Position numbers and translations under genes: made by a program
Assembly (NCBI GenBank): GCA_025677835.1
Contig: JAIXMR010000037.1
Location: 62,001-126,000 of the forward strand
Direction: 5' to 3'
DNA: 64,000 nt
From: Sporodiniella umbellata
Lineage: Eukaryota > Mucoromycota > Mucoromycetes > Mucorales > Rhizopodaceae
Notes under the pieces: generated by a model
Told to the model about the DNA's origin: nothing
What the model saw: the letters and a program-made list of their open reading frames with translations, nothing else
The model's database searches: none
Part shown: in pieces, positions 35,985 to 48,001 of the stretch
Layout of the letters: every line of letters starts with the position of its first letter
Numbering within the stretch: the first letter of the stretch is position 1

Positions 35985-37819
35985 TCCGTGAAAACAATGA
36001 AAAAAAAAACCCAAAAAAAGAGAAAAAGTTCTTATTAAAGCACGTATCAAAACTTTATTACATTCCTCTGTCTTTACTTTAAGCTAACCGAATTGCTTTT
36101 TTGACACTGTGTTTTAGGTCTTACCATATGAAATAGCTCGTATTCTAAGCAATAACATATTCGAAATACAGCGGATTAAGGAAGAAGTTTTTCGTTTGTA
36201 TGCAAATACACAGGTGGTGACAGTACGATAATAGCCTGTTTTCTTCTTGCCTTGCCTTGATCGAATCTATCTAGCTGCTTTTCTATAATTGGTTTGTAAA
36301 GAGAAGGAAAAATAAGATAGTTCTTGGAAGACTCAAAGGCTTCCCTTGTCAACACCTGTTGGCATTGTTTAAAGAACGACCGTTTTTTTTTAGAAACAGA
36401 TTTTTCAATTGGTCACAATTTCGAGTACAGCATCAGTCACAACGAAAAAAAAAATTTTTCTAGTAAATTATATAAACTAACAAAAGATCTTTTTCTGATT
36501 ATTACTTCTCTTGATTAACTTATAAAAACTGTTAAAAGGTAAAGTATATTTTTTTTTTTTGCATGCGTTAAAATAGGCGAAGGCCAAGAAGAAGGGAGTG
36601 AAGATAAATGTCCAGTTTATTACATCCACTGAATTACCATTATGTTGCCTTTAAAAGACATTAAGTATCAGCCTTGTCAGACCCTTCTTCTAAACTATCC
36701 GCTTTTACCAAGTTCTTATTGACTTATATTATTCTTTTCAGATTAAGCAAAATATTTTCAACTTGTCACTAAAACTGTCATAAAAAAAGGCTGTCTCTTC
36801 AATTATGTTGAAGTTTAGGACATCCTTTTTTAATGGGTAGTATTGTGTGCATTGAGAAGAAATCTTTTGTTTCATTTTTTCTCTAGAAGGCTACCTACAC
36901 ATTCTAAATACCGTAAGTCTTACCTAAAATATTTGTTTGTAAAAAGTCTTGATGACGAAAACTACCGACGGGCGGACGGACTAGAGCATGTGTACAATTT
37001 ATTGCTCACTACAGAATGTCGAATGTCGTTTCTCTGAAAGATTTTTTGATTTAAAAATTCTTAGACATATTCTAACTTTTTGTTTCCCAGGTTCTATGAC
37101 TGTGTTTACATTGTGTACATATACCAAGCTTTTATTAAATTTTTTGTATAATATAATAAAAAATTAATCATGTCATGCAAAAGATTGTTATCAGAGCTAT
37201 TTCTTTGAAAGTTTAAAATATATATATATCAGGAATAAATGTATGTTGTTCCCTTTTGTGGGTTGATGAGGCATAATTCTTTGGTTGGCACAAATTGACC
37301 CTTGTCAGCATTATTTTACTATAAACAGACGAAAGGCGCTGACTGTAGAACTTTTTTCTCACTTGTGTGGGCCAGATACACAAATGTAGTAAATCTCGTT
37401 TTGCAAAGTAAAAGACTTAGAACTAAAGAAAACTAACTGCCAAAATGACTTTGCCAACACTTTTTTTTTTTTTTTTTTAATCTTGCGTGTAATCAATTGG
37501 GGCAAGATGTGGGGTTTATATGTGACTCATACCTTTATGCGATCTGTAGTGGGGTTTGCTATCTATGAAATGTTCGGCTTGTCTTTTTGGTTCAGTAAGA
37601 CAGCAAAAAGAAGGCAACTTATTAAATACATTGTATTTCCAAAAAGAGTCAATAAAACATTACACTGGGCTGCTTTAACAGTGTTATCCAGAGACGATTT
37701 TTATTGGAGGAACAGAAAGTTGGAAATTATATTTATATGAGCTGTTTTCTAAGTTTTTTTGTTTGTTTTTTTTACTCTTTTTCTTTTAGAAAAACACACG
37801 TATATCACAGCCGAGCAGA
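35985..37819. other. Divergent 1.8-kb intergenic region, CotH-like / alcohol oxidase
   Basis: No supported gene. Short frames at 36324, 36843 and 37483 have AT-biased composition and no motif. T runs at 36550-36560 and 37463-37478. Likely the promoters of both flanking genes. Confidence 0.5.
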
Positions 37820-38867
37820 ATGTCAGCCTCTTTAATTGATCCCTTCCGCAGGCGCATATCGGAACCCTTTGAATTTAACCAGGGTCAGCAGGAAACATTG
37901 AATGCACTTCTGGAAGTTTTTGTTGGACCTGTGGGGTCAGATCAGGTCAATGCGCTTATCAAGAAATTTGCCTCTACTCACACAGAAGAAGAAGTGCGGG
38001 CTTTATGTGGAGGTGCGCCCGATCTTTTGTCAAACGCATTGGAGTTTTTGAGTGATACAGTGATGAATGACAAGCGTGAAGAACTGGCCAGATTACTTTC
38101 TTTGCTTTCTACCCGTCCTGGCACTTTTGTCTTGACAGGTCATCTGGCCGAATTTAAAGAACTCACCCTCGAGGAGCGAGAAAAAGCTATCTTGGGTTGG
38201 AAAAACTCCTACGTATCCCTTCTAAGAATGGCTTTCAAATCGTTTTCCTCTTTATGTTGTTATCCGGCTTATATGAATAACACCAAATGGTGGAAGGCTA
38301 TGCACTATGAACTTCCTGAAAGCCGAAAAGTTGAAGATTTACCAGAAAGATTTCCCATCCTAAAAGACGTACCAGATAACTTGCACTTTGATGCTATTGT
38401 TGTTGGAAGCGGTGGAGGTGGAGGTATATATACATACACACAAAAAAGAAACAGCTATAAGGCGTCTTGTTGACACAGTTATGCACTAGGTGTTGTTGCT
38501 GGGCAACTAGCTAAAGCTGGAAAGTCTGTTTTGGTAATTGAAAAAGGACAATACTTTCACGAGACAGAGTTTTTGCAGCAAGAGAAGCAAGGTTTTCATA
38601 AGATGTACGAAAATGGTGGTTTTTCACCTACTCAAACTGGGTCAGTATCTGTCATTGCTGGAAGTGTCTTTGGGGGTGGAACCACTGTGAATTGGTGTGC
38701 TTGTTTAAAGGTGAGTTGAAACCTTTTATTGAGGAAATATGTGTGTTCATTTTTTTTCGGTAGCCGCCCCATCTTGTTCGGGAGGAATGGGCTCAACAGG
38801 GACTGTCCTATTTTGGGTCACCCAAGGTTTGTATGCAACTTTATTATTTAAACCCAAACTCACCTCT

Positions 38868-38900
<33 letters not shown>

Positions 38901-40220
38901 TTTTCAAAAGATTTGGATAGAGTGTTTGAACGTATAGGGGCCAGCACAGAGGGAATCAACCACAACGGATCTAATCAAATCCTGGTGGATGGTTGCAAGT
39001 AAGACGGTAACCTCAGAAGCTTACACATGCGTTCTAATCTTTTTTTTTTTTTTTTACAAGAGCCCTTGGATACCCTGTGGCCAATATCGCCCAAAACACA
39101 AACGGAAAACCACACGAATGTAACTATTGTTTTTCAGGCTGCCGCGAAGGTATCAAGAACGGTACAATGAATACCTGGCTTCGAGATGCTCTTCAACACG
39201 GCGCACAATTTTTGGACAAGACTAAAGTCAAACAGGTCCTGATCGAAAATGGAAAGGCAGTGGGTGTTGAATGTATACTGAATTACGAACGAGTAGTACG
39301 TATTAGAGCTGACCAAGTGGTTGTATCTGCCGGCTCGTTACAGTCTCCAGGCGTCTTGCTCCGTAGTGGGTTGAAAAACAAGCAGATTGGTAATAACCTC
39401 TTCCTTCATCCTTGTGCTATTACGTTTGGCTTCTTTGATCGAAAAGTAAGAACGCATGAGGGTTCAATTATGACTGCTGTTAGTACCGTTGCTGATAATA
39501 CTGAGGGCGACGGATATGGTTGCAAGCTTGAAGTACCCTGTTTGCACCCGGGAAGCTACTCTGGTGTCATACCTTGGCGCGGAAACGCATCTCACAAAGA
39601 GTTCATGTTGCGTTACGAGTACTGCTCGCCTATTTTAGTCTTGGCTCGCGATAAGGATTCAAAAGGTGAAGTCAGATATGACAAAGAGGGAAATAACATT
39701 ATGCACTACACTCTTTCTTCTCGAGATCGTCGATCGATCAACGAAGGTATTCTGAAGTCCCTTGATATCCTGGTTGCTGCCGGTGCAAGAGAGGTTGTCA
39801 CTTCTCAATATGCCATTGAACCTTTCAAATTTGAACCCCAAGAAGAATCAAGAGTAGACAACGCTCGATATGTCGCTTGGAAACAAACAGTTGCTAAGCT
39901 TGGTTTTTCTGAAGATAGTGCTGGCATATTCAGTGCACATCAAATGGGAACAAAGTAAAGTATTTAAAAAAACAAAAAAAGAAAAACAAGCCACTCCTCC
40001 CTAAACAATATGCACTTTGTTTTTCTTTAGCCGTATGGGTATCTCCCCAAAAACTTCTGTTGTCAAGCCTACTGGTGAAACATGGGAAGTCAAAGAATTG
40101 TATGTCGCAGACGCTTCCGTGTTTCCCACTTCTTCAGGCGTCAATCCTATGATAACAACCGAAACAATCGCTTTGCATATTTCTGACTGTATATTGAATG
40201 GACCTAAATCAAGACTTTAA
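37820..40220 (+). CDS. Long-chain fatty alcohol oxidase (GMC oxidoreductase)
   Basis: FAD-dependent oxidation of long-chain alcohols to aldehydes, normally peroxisomal or ER-bound. The first exon (MSASLIDPFRRRISEPFEFN on) gives the family N-terminal region and DAIVVGSGGGGG, the FAD-binding glycine motif. Exon 2 continues GVVAGQLAKAGKSVLVIEKG and GSVFGGGTTVNW. Then PPHLVREEWAQQGLSYF, DLDRVFERIGA, then HECNYCFSGCREGIKNGTM and VVVSAGSLQSPGVLLRSGL. The final exon has ELYVADASVFPTSSGVNPMI, the GMC active-site region. Six exons; several introns end in long T runs (38869-38900, 39041-39055). The C-terminal residues SRL fit a peroxisomal PTS1-like signal. Converges with the FHA gene. Confidence 0.93.
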
Positions 40221-40710
40221 AATATATAAAAGCGGTTTTATTTCGTATTTGCTTTTGTTGTATGGGAGACAGTTTCTAAAAAAAAAAACTGCATGTTTTA
40301 CGTTTGAGAGTCGAGTTAGAGTGAATCGAAACAGATCCACTCACGTCCCTTTTACATTGTCTCACAGTCTTTTGAATAGATATGTGTCTGTGTTCAAGAA
40401 ACGCACACACACTTTATTAGAAATTATGACATGGATTGTATTGTTGCTCATATAGAACCACTTATACTCACATGTTGCTTCAATTTCGGATCCATAAAAT
40501 AACTCATTTTATGGGATAATTTCCCGTCTACAAAAGACGGAAACTTCAAGAACAACTAAGGTATTCAGAGAAATCGGTCAGTCTTATTCTCACACAAATT
40601 GCTTTGATAAAGAATTAAAAAAAAAGGGATCTTTAAAACTATAAATGTTACAATTTATATTTTTTTATTTTAAATAAGGCATGTTCTTGAGGGGGGGAAA
40701 TAAGAGGAAA
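40221..40710. other. Intergenic spacer between convergent genes
   Basis: 490 bases, AT-rich, no supported gene. Confidence 0.5.
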
Positions 40711-42053
40711 TTACAATTTGGTTTTTTTGGGGTCGCTGTTCTCACTCTGCTCTTCTTTTGATCTCTTTTTGGACTCAGAAAAACTGGCAGGAGGTGGAAC
40801 ATAGGAGCTTCGATGGCGGCCCAGCTTTGGAGGGATCTTCCAAAAGTACTGCTTATCTTTTAATGTACATTTACGAGCACTTCGACCCACTTGTGTATAA
40901 GTAGCTCTGCGCCATTCGACAGGGTCCAGCTCACTGTTGTAATAGTAAAGATTCTCTTTAGGCGAGCCGTCTGCTGTCTTCCCCTTTCGTTGAATTTCTC
41001 CAAAAAACGGCTTTTCCTTCAGTACTTCTCGGATACGCTCTGTCCATAGTTCTCGAGGCTGCTCTGCATAACTTGGATTTGATTTCATGATACGCGAGCA
41101 GATGTCGCTTACAGGCATAGATGATGTACGAGAAAAAACTACGTTTGTGTTAAATCTTTTTGTTATCCTTTTTTATGTTTAACTCCATAGTTACCAAGAG
41201 CATCAATGATAACTTCAGAATAATCTTGTTCCTCCATCTCTGACAATTTATCGTCATCATCGTTTTTTAGGGTGTCTATCGGCCATGACTCTTCTGCTAT
41301 TTTCATTGATTCAATCTCTTTTTCTTCCTGTAACTGTCTTATCGATTCTTTGTTATCTTCGACAGATTCGGCTGTATGCATATGTAAAGTTGTTTCAGTA
41401 GTGTCTTTTATTAGCGGCTTATCAGACTCCTCTTGTAACTTATTGTCTGAGTCGTTTGACGGCTGTATACTTTCTTTTTCTTCGATCTCTGGAGTTACTT
41501 TTGGCTTCTCTTCTATGACTACAGCTTCTTCTTTTACTGCTTCCTGCACTTTTGATATTTCCTTGTTATCCTCTTTAGGTGAAGCAGCATCTTTTGCTGG
41601 TTCCAATATGTGCTGTTTGGTGTCAAGTGGACGAGGGGGTACCCTGAACTCTACATGATCCCCAAGAACATCGATTGAACTATGGTCTTCAAGAACGACA
41701 ATTGCATGCTGATTGTAAAGTACTTGGTCCACATTAGCTCCATTTAGTCCCAAGATGGTTAACTGAAAATGACCCAAATCTGGATTGAATTCAATAGAAA
41801 CGTGTGTTCGACTGATTTGTCTGTTGCGGCGACCGATCTTTATAGTTGAGGCACCTCCTCGGCCTAAAATGACTTTTTTATCATACTGACCGACAACCAC
41901 TAAGCGAGAACGAGGCCCTCCTTGTAAAAGCGAAGAGTGTAGGTCTGATGTGGGCTGAAGATCATCCGAATGCATGGCAAAACTCTCTATATCTTCTGGA
42001 CTATCTGGTAAAATAGGCTTGGTCGAGTTCGAGTAGGTTGTAATGGTTTCCAT
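40711..42053 (-). CDS. FHA-domain protein with a conserved QYFW-type C-terminal region
   Basis: Two exons. The N-terminal exon has an FHA domain: SRLVVVGQYDKKVILGRGG, IGRRNRQISRTHVSIEF (GR..ISRxH phosphothreonine-binding signature) and ILGLNGANVDQVLYNQ. A long acidic Glu/Lys-rich linker follows. A phase-1 intron with donor GTAACT joins it to FSRTSSMPVSDICSRIM. The C-terminal part WTERIREVLKEKPFFGEIQ, ENLYYYNSELDP and KDKQYFWKIPPK resembles a region shared by fungal nuclear FHA proteins. It may be a Tos4/Plm2-like chromatin or transcription factor, but that name is tentative. The Lys-rich end suggests nuclear location. Confidence 0.8.
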
Positions 42054-43563
42054 GAGCTCTAAAAAAGAAAAAAAAAAGCGAAAAAATTCTTTTTTTTTAA
42101 TATTTCATTCTCCATTGATAGGAACACACACATTTTAAAGGTACGCGAACGCATCCAAAACAGGTCCAATAAATGTTATCTCTACGCGTTTTTATTGATT
42201 TCAAAAACAAAAAGTAAGAAAAAAAAACGCGCTCTTGATCAGCTATCGCCTATTGAAAAAAAGGTGAGTATACTTCTTTGTGTTCCTCCTTTACTTGGAT
42301 TTCATTTGCCTTCTGGCTCTGATGAACTCAGCTACTGTACTACTTGTTTTTTGTTATCGCACACTCTCATACACAAAAAAAACAAAAAAAAAAACAAAAG
42401 CAGACGCCTCCTTTTTGTATCAATTTGATAAACATCCTCTACTAGCTTTTACTAAAAATGCTTCTGGGCGTTTCAATGTCTTGTTTCAAATTGCGTATAC
42501 GCTTCTATTAATTCAAAATGCATCCTTTTTTTTATTTTGGAAATAAAGAAACATGGGTTTAACAATTTAATACTACTTTGGTCGTTTTTAAAGATTAATA
42601 ACCATGGTTTGTTAATTTTCTACGTTTCTAATCATCTAAAAGCAAACAAAAGTGAACTGTAGTTGGTCTATGTACAGATTTCAATTTGATATAAGCCTTT
42701 GTTTCTTTTTTTTTCTCTTTTCAGAAAGACGTTTGGTTTTCTATTATCAAACAAAAGCCATCGTATGAAAGTGAGTGGCTACATTAAAAAGGCTGGCAAT
42801 ATATATTCAGCAAATCTGTAATACAAAATACTGAGGACAGCAGAAAGGTATTGCCTTCATTTCTGAAGCTATTGTATAAATGAGAGAAGAACATGTCCGC
42901 ACATGAACCTAAAAAAAAGTCAATAACTTGTGATAAGGAACCGGACTGTGAAGACTTTTTTTGTTATTTAGTTTTCGTTTGCTTTTAAAACAAAACAATT
43001 AGTACAATACTTGAGCGATAAATATATTATAGTGCGACAAGTGTAAAGCCAGCATAGCTTTCTTGTTATATTCTGCCGGAAAGAAATGTATTTTCCGTTT
43101 ATTTTAATCATCTAAACATTGATCCCGCTAAGATGAGACTTATTTCTCAATATATTTGCTTCTAACCTAAATTGTTGCAAGACGTTTTAAAACCAGTGAT
43201 ATTAAAGGTTTGGCTATGTTTAAGTACATCATAAGGGCAGCTTTGCTTTGGCCAAGTACATACATTAGCAAAAATAGTGAACTATAAATTTGATGCAAAA
43301 GTATAACCTAGGCCATTATTCTATAGTTTTTTATGTATAGAAAATAGTTCTTTTTCATTAGACTAAAAGTTAAAATAGCTATTTAAAACAGTCAACTGCT
43401 ATAAAGCTATTTGTGTTGTATTACATTTTATTTTTTGAATATGGACTGATTATAATTCGTATTTTGGTATGTTTTTAAAGCTAAGAGCTTGGTTTTTTTT
43501 AATGCTAAACACTATACTTAAGATGAACGATATTAGGAGTAACATCTGGCTCAAAGAAACATA
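42054..43563. other. Intergenic region left of the inverted repeat
   Basis: About 1.5 kb. A possible small split frame on the plus strand (RALDQLSPIEKK ending at a GTGAGT at 42264, then KDVWFSIIKQKPSYESEWL from 42725) looks like two exons of a small gene or remnant, but no start or family is clear. The rest is AT-rich with no motif. Confidence 0.4.
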
Positions 43564-44256
43564 CAATAAGAAATGAAACAAAAGAGTCTAACAGAGCTTC
43601 TTTACCCTTATTGTGCAACGTTTCGGTTTTTCTAGAGCAGACAAAAACGAACAAAACGTTTCCCTGATTGTTTCTATTTCAACCAAAGCTTTTTTTTTTT
43701 TTTAGAAAGTAAATTGAATGATACGCGAAGCCCGAGTATTTAAAATGATACGAGTTCTCGTGTACAAAGGAAGCCATGTCAGCAAAACAGGTGAAAAAGT
43801 ACTTTCTTTAGAGCAGCTTCAGAATGAACACAAATGGGAATAACGGCGGGCTTTTTGTTCTACCACAGTTGATAAACGAAGAAAAAAAAAAAGAGTCTAA
43901 CAACATTCTCTCATGACCACTTAAAGTGCTCGTCTAAAATTAAACCAAGAGACTATGTTGAGACAGCTTGCACAAAATATAAATTCAAGGTCATCTAATT
44001 TTAAATTCTAGCTTGGTCGAGGAGTTTTAATCGTTTGTACAGTCTTTTGTGGTTGCCTGTCAAAACCCTAATTACCTGGAGTAGTACATACTGTCGGGGA
44101 AGCACTTTACCGTATAGCCCTATGACTAGTTTCAGTAACATAATTGGTTTGTAATGCTTTGGCAGCGACACATATGGCACTAGAGAAGCTAAGGAAGCCT
44201 CTGTTGCAGTTCTTTTCGTATCTTTAAAAGTGGTCGATAGATGTATATGCTCAAGA
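43564..44256 (+). repeat. Left arm of a 693-bp inverted repeat
   Basis: Every stretch compared by eye is the exact reverse complement of 45538-46230, including homopolymer lengths (14 T against 14 A; 11 A against 11 T). The arm axis is coordinate x against 89794 minus x. Similarity fades just outside: a further 12 bases on the outer side match partly, and the inner side stops at TCAAGA. Confidence 0.93.
43718..43843 (+). CDS. 41-residue ORF in the left inverted-repeat arm
   Basis: Starts MIREARVFKMIRVLVYKG and ends LSLEQLQNEHKWE. Well-mixed composition, unlike the AT-rich flanks. An identical copy lies on the minus strand at 45951-46076. Too short to assign; may be an exon remnant. Confidence 0.3.
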   Translation: MIREARVFKMIRVLVYKGSHVSKTGEKVLSLEQLQNEHKWE

Positions 44257-44261
44257 AACAA
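44001..44261 (-). CDS. ORF in the left arm, copy of the right-arm ORF
   Basis: Encodes FLEHIHLSTTFKDTKR to KLLDQARI, 86 residues, identical from LEHIHL on to the plus-strand frame at 45470-45793. The left copy starts at the arm border with only a few private residues, so it looks like the truncated copy. No family recognised. Confidence 0.35.
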   Translation of the reverse strand: MFLEHIHLSTTFKDTKRTATEASLASLVPYVSLPKHYKPIMLLKLVIGLYGKVLPRQYVLLQVIRVLTGNHKRLYKRLKLLDQARI

Positions 44262-45537
44262 AAGAGAGGGTTTAACTTATTCCAAGTCAGATACGTTGCA
44301 AAGGTCTAATTTCACGTAACTTCCCAGGGATACAAAAATCAATGGAATATCAAAAAGCTACACCACTGAATCAAAAACAAAAAAACAAAAAAAAACCTCG
44401 CTAAACAAGCTGAAAAATAAAAGACAGATTTCTCTTAATGCAAAACCAAAGCAACCCAAATGTTCTAAATGAGCACTGCAAGTTTACGCTATACGTCCAA
44501 GTTGCTTTTGAGCTGCTTCTGGGAGGACTGATTTCTCAAACCTTATCAGTGGAGTTTTTTTTTCGTCTTCTTTGTCTCTTATAACTAAAGATAACTAAAA
44601 GGACTGAAGAACGTGCAGAAGAAAATCAAAACTATTATTTATCTTGTTATCCACTAGCAGCTCTATCTCCGTTTCTTTCTCGGCAATTGAAAGAGAACCG
44701 ACAGAAAACGCTAGCATGTATGAAATTAAAGACCGTATGTGATGATACAACCAAGTTGAAAGATTCACTTGGCATCTCGACACCTTTTGTTCGTTTTTAA
44801 GCTCATATGCTTAATTTCTTGATACCTATTTCTCTATTGAATTTCGAAACCCACCTCTCACAATCCGACAATATTCTGATAGTAGAAAAGACCAAAAACT
44901 GTTTTGATTTGGGTGAATTGATCCCTTCAAACACGAAAAATCTTGTCAAAAATTATGCAAACCTGTAAACCTTCATACCACACGGCAAAAGTTTTTGTGC
45001 GATATCATAATGAATATCATTAATATTGTCAATAGTATTGACTGTGGTCAAATTTGACGATGACATAAATCTAATAGCACTGTTGCTTTATGGGGAGTTT
45101 GCAGTCAAAGCACGTTTAGATTTGCAAAGGAAAGCCACTTTGGAGTTGTAACCATTGCTTCAGGTACTTTTTTTTTTATAAAGGTGACATGCTTTTTCAA
45201 GCGGACGATGAAGCTTGTTTTAACGATACAGACAACGATCTACAAGATCGACCTGATAGATGCACCGAAAGTGATAGCCTAATAATAGATAAAGCCGATT
45301 GATAAAGTAAAGGACTATGGGAGGGTTCATAAAGACTTATATCGCTTGGACATACTTTCCAAAGCCACAACATCAATGTATGAACCAAAATATATATTTC
45401 AAATAAAGGCAGTGGATAAAGGTTACTAAAGAGTCTCCAATTTAGCAATAGTGAATTAAAGAGCAATGTATGAACAACAATAGAGTTAGACCACATCCAT
45501 CTCCTATTGCCAAAAGATTAACTTCCCCACCTTCACC
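44257..45537. other. Spacer of the inverted repeat with coding relics
   Basis: 1,281 bases between the arms. The plus strand has decayed coding stretches near 45190-45430 and a possible remnant around 44600-44790. No terminal motifs of a known mobile element were identified. Confidence 0.5.
45310..45429 (+). pseudogene. Coding relic in the spacer
   Basis: A stop-terminated frame reading KDYGRVHKDLYRLDILSK then MYEPKYIFQIKAVDKGY, preceded by an out-of-frame acidic stretch from 45188 (MLFQADDEACFNDTDND). It reminds me of a multi-copy hypothetical family of Mucorales genomes, but I cannot verify this without a search. Stops and frame breaks mark it as decayed. Confidence 0.35.
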
Positions 45538-45793
45538 TCTTGAGCATATACATCTATCGACCACTTTTAAAGATACGAAAAGAACTGCAACAGAGGCTTC
45601 CTTAGCTTCTCTAGTGCCATATGTGTCGCTGCCAAAGCATTACAAACCAATTATGTTACTGAAACTAGTCATAGGGCTATACGGTAAAGTGCTTCCCCGA
45701 CAGTATGTACTACTCCAGGTAATTAGGGTTTTGACAGGCAACCACAAAAGACTGTACAAACGATTAAAACTCCTCGACCAAGCTAGAATTTAA
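45470..45793 (+). CDS. Hypothetical 107-residue protein spanning spacer and right arm
   Basis: Starts MNNNRVRPHPSPIAKRL in the unique spacer and runs through the arm (LEHIHLSTTFKDTKR, LVPYVSLPKHYKPIMLLK, ending KLLDQARI). The frame begins outside the repeat, so this may be the parental copy. Basic, with two likely helices; no family recognised. Confidence 0.4.
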   Translation: MNNNRVRPHPSPIAKRLTSPPSPLEHIHLSTTFKDTKRTATEASLASLVPYVSLPKHYKPIMLLKLVIGLYGKVLPRQYVLLQVIRVLTGNHKRLYKRLKLLDQARI

Positions 45794-46230
45794 AATTAGA
45801 TGACCTTGAATTTATATTTTGTGCAAGCTGTCTCAACATAGTCTCTTGGTTTAATTTTAGACGAGCACTTTAAGTGGTCATGAGAGAATGTTGTTAGACT
45901 CTTTTTTTTTTTCTTCGTTTATCAACTGTGGTAGAACAAAAAGCCCGCCGTTATTCCCATTTGTGTTCATTCTGAAGCTGCTCTAAAGAAAGTACTTTTT
46001 CACCTGTTTTGCTGACATGGCTTCCTTTGTACACGAGAACTCGTATCATTTTAAATACTCGGGCTTCGCGTATCATTCAATTTACTTTCTAAAAAAAAAA
46101 AAAAGCTTTGGTTGAAATAGAAACAATCAGGGAAACGTTTTGTTCGTTTTTGTCTGCTCTAGAAAAACCGAAACGTTGCACAATAAGGGTAAAGAAGCTC
46201 TGTTAGACTCTTTTGTTTCATTTCTTATTG
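45538..46230 (-). repeat. Right arm of the 693-bp inverted repeat
   Basis: Reverse complement of 43564-44256 with no mismatch found in the stretches compared by eye. The outer border is CTTATTG near 46224-46230. Confidence 0.93.
45951..46076 (-). CDS. 41-residue ORF, right-arm copy
   Basis: Mirror copy of 43718-43843 with identical translation. Confidence 0.3.
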   Translation of the reverse strand: MIREARVFKMIRVLVYKGSHVSKTGEKVLSLEQLQNEHKWE

Positions 46231-46504
46231 CTTGTTTCTTTAAATCTCTTAATAAAGATTTAATGTAACAATAAAATAAAGAGATGCCTTTTTTTTTTTG
46301 CGGGGTAAATAAAAAAAGGTATCACCTCTCCTTTTGAGCTTAAAATGGATATTTTATTATCAAAGCATTATTTTTATTTGTTTATAAAAGCAAAAAAAAA
46401 AAAAAACTATATTATGTACTTTTTCTTTATACTCTCTACTTTCTTTCTTTTCACTCTCCACTCATTTCTCTACCCTTACATCATCACTGAAACCAATCAC
46501 CATA

Positions 46505-46841
46505 ATGTGCGATAATCTGCTACAAGAACCAGTTGCTTTTGAAGGTAGAACTATAGCCTTTTACTTTTCACATAGCTCATTCGATGTTAATAGACTTTCA
46601 ATTCACACTAAGCATTGAGCCTAATCTTATGCCTGACTTTGATTTGCCAGAGTTTGAAATGCCCTCGGAAAACAATACTGTTTTGGATGAGAAAGATCAG
46701 CAAATGTTTGCGCAGTTTTTGGATCAACTGTACGCCGATTTGACTTGTGTAGACGATGTGTGTTATTTGTCAGAGTCTTTGGAAGGGCTGTCTGGACAAG
46801 ACTTTTTAAAAGAACCTGTAGAAGCCAGTAACACAAGTTAA
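46505..46841 (+). CDS. Small acidic protein, unrecognised
   Basis: Two exons (46505-46544, 46594-46841) join in phase 1 to 95 residues: MCDNLLQEPVAFE then DFQFTLSIEPNLMPDFDLP. It is rich in Asp/Glu and Phe, with QQMFAQFLDQLYADL (helical) and CYLSESLEGLSGQDFL. Composition resembles an acidic activation or binding region. A T/A-run leader and a pyrimidine-rich tract precede the ATG, and a long A run (46903-46931) follows the stop, so it looks like a complete gene. Function unknown. Confidence 0.6.
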
Positions 46842-46900
46842 TGTGGGGCCATTTTGCTTTGAAACTGCACATTTATAGTTTTTTATTCCATTTTTATACA

Positions 46901-46931
<31 letters not shown>

Positions 46932-48001
46932 CTTGTAACTCTCTTAAATAATTTGTAGTCATAATCTACCATCTCCCATTAATTCCTTTTTTTTTTTCTA
47001 CTCTCTGCGGAAATGAAGGAAGTATAGCACGTTTGGCTACTTGTAAATATAGAAACACCCTGCACCAATTAAAATCAACTAGTAAATAAAAGAAAGTGAA
47101 CAAAAAGTTCTTTTTTTTTAAAAGCGCATATACGAAAGTCTCAGTAATTGCTGTGTGAAAAAGATTTGCAAGCCTCCCAGAGTTTGTTCTCAGAAACAAT
47201 GCAGAAATAATTACAGCATAACTGATCAGCAAAATACACTGAAATGCACACACTATATTTTAATTTGCAATTGGCTGAGGGACGTTCAGAATTTTACAAT
47301 TATACCCAACAACGCGGAATTTTAATTTAGAAATATAGTCATGCAAGCTGTGATGGTGGCTGGAGGGCAGTATCCAGGAGATGGCGTTTTGAATAGCAAA
47401 TACGTCCGATGCCGAAACGGAAGCCGAAAATGGGAAAGCAACACATTAGACCGATATATCTCCCTAAAAAACAAACACTGGTTTATTCAGAATTTCTGTG
47501 CCAAGAGACACCGCTAATTTGAGATAAATGTATAGTCGGATCTAAAGAAAGGCCTTTTACAGTCTTTTAGTCCCTGTTTCGGTAACTGGCACTTTTCGGC
47601 TCTACTCATCGTCCTACTTTCAAAACAGTACCTGCCATATTCAAGCTTTAGTTTCTATTTCAGAAAGTAAAAAAAGATGGTACAAAACAATTCATGGTAA
47701 AGCGTTTTTCTTCAGCGATCCTCACCATCTGCACACCTTTCCTTTTTTTTTTTTTTTTTTTTTTTTGATTGTAGTCTTTTCCCTTTGGAGGTAAAATCTT
47801 TCCTGTTTTCGAAAAACCACTTCAAATATTGCCGCTTGGATAGCAGACAGAATTCGAACAGGTTCATCCTGTAAAATTATAAAAAGTTAACACCAACTGT
47901 TTTTGACAAAACAAAACTCAAAAGGTTCAAATAACAATCAGAGATTATGTGCGTATGTGTGTTTATTTCTTTCGAAAGGTTGAAAAAAGAAGCTGTGTTT
48001 A
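46842..48001. other. Intergenic region between convergent genes
   Basis: About 1.2 kb. Contains A run 46903-46931 and T run 47742-47766. A 58-residue plus-strand frame at 47341-47517 (MQAVMVAGGQYPGDGVL on) and a minus-strand stretch at 47790-47868 (DEPVRILSAIQAAIFEVV, preceded by a TTTTACAG acceptor-like site) look more coding than background, but neither can be tied to a gene. Confidence 0.4.

Noticed and set aside
45197..45496. 99-residue minus-strand frame in the repeat spacer
   Set aside because: The opposite strand holds the more protein-like relics; this frame is Leu/Ser-rich with no motif.
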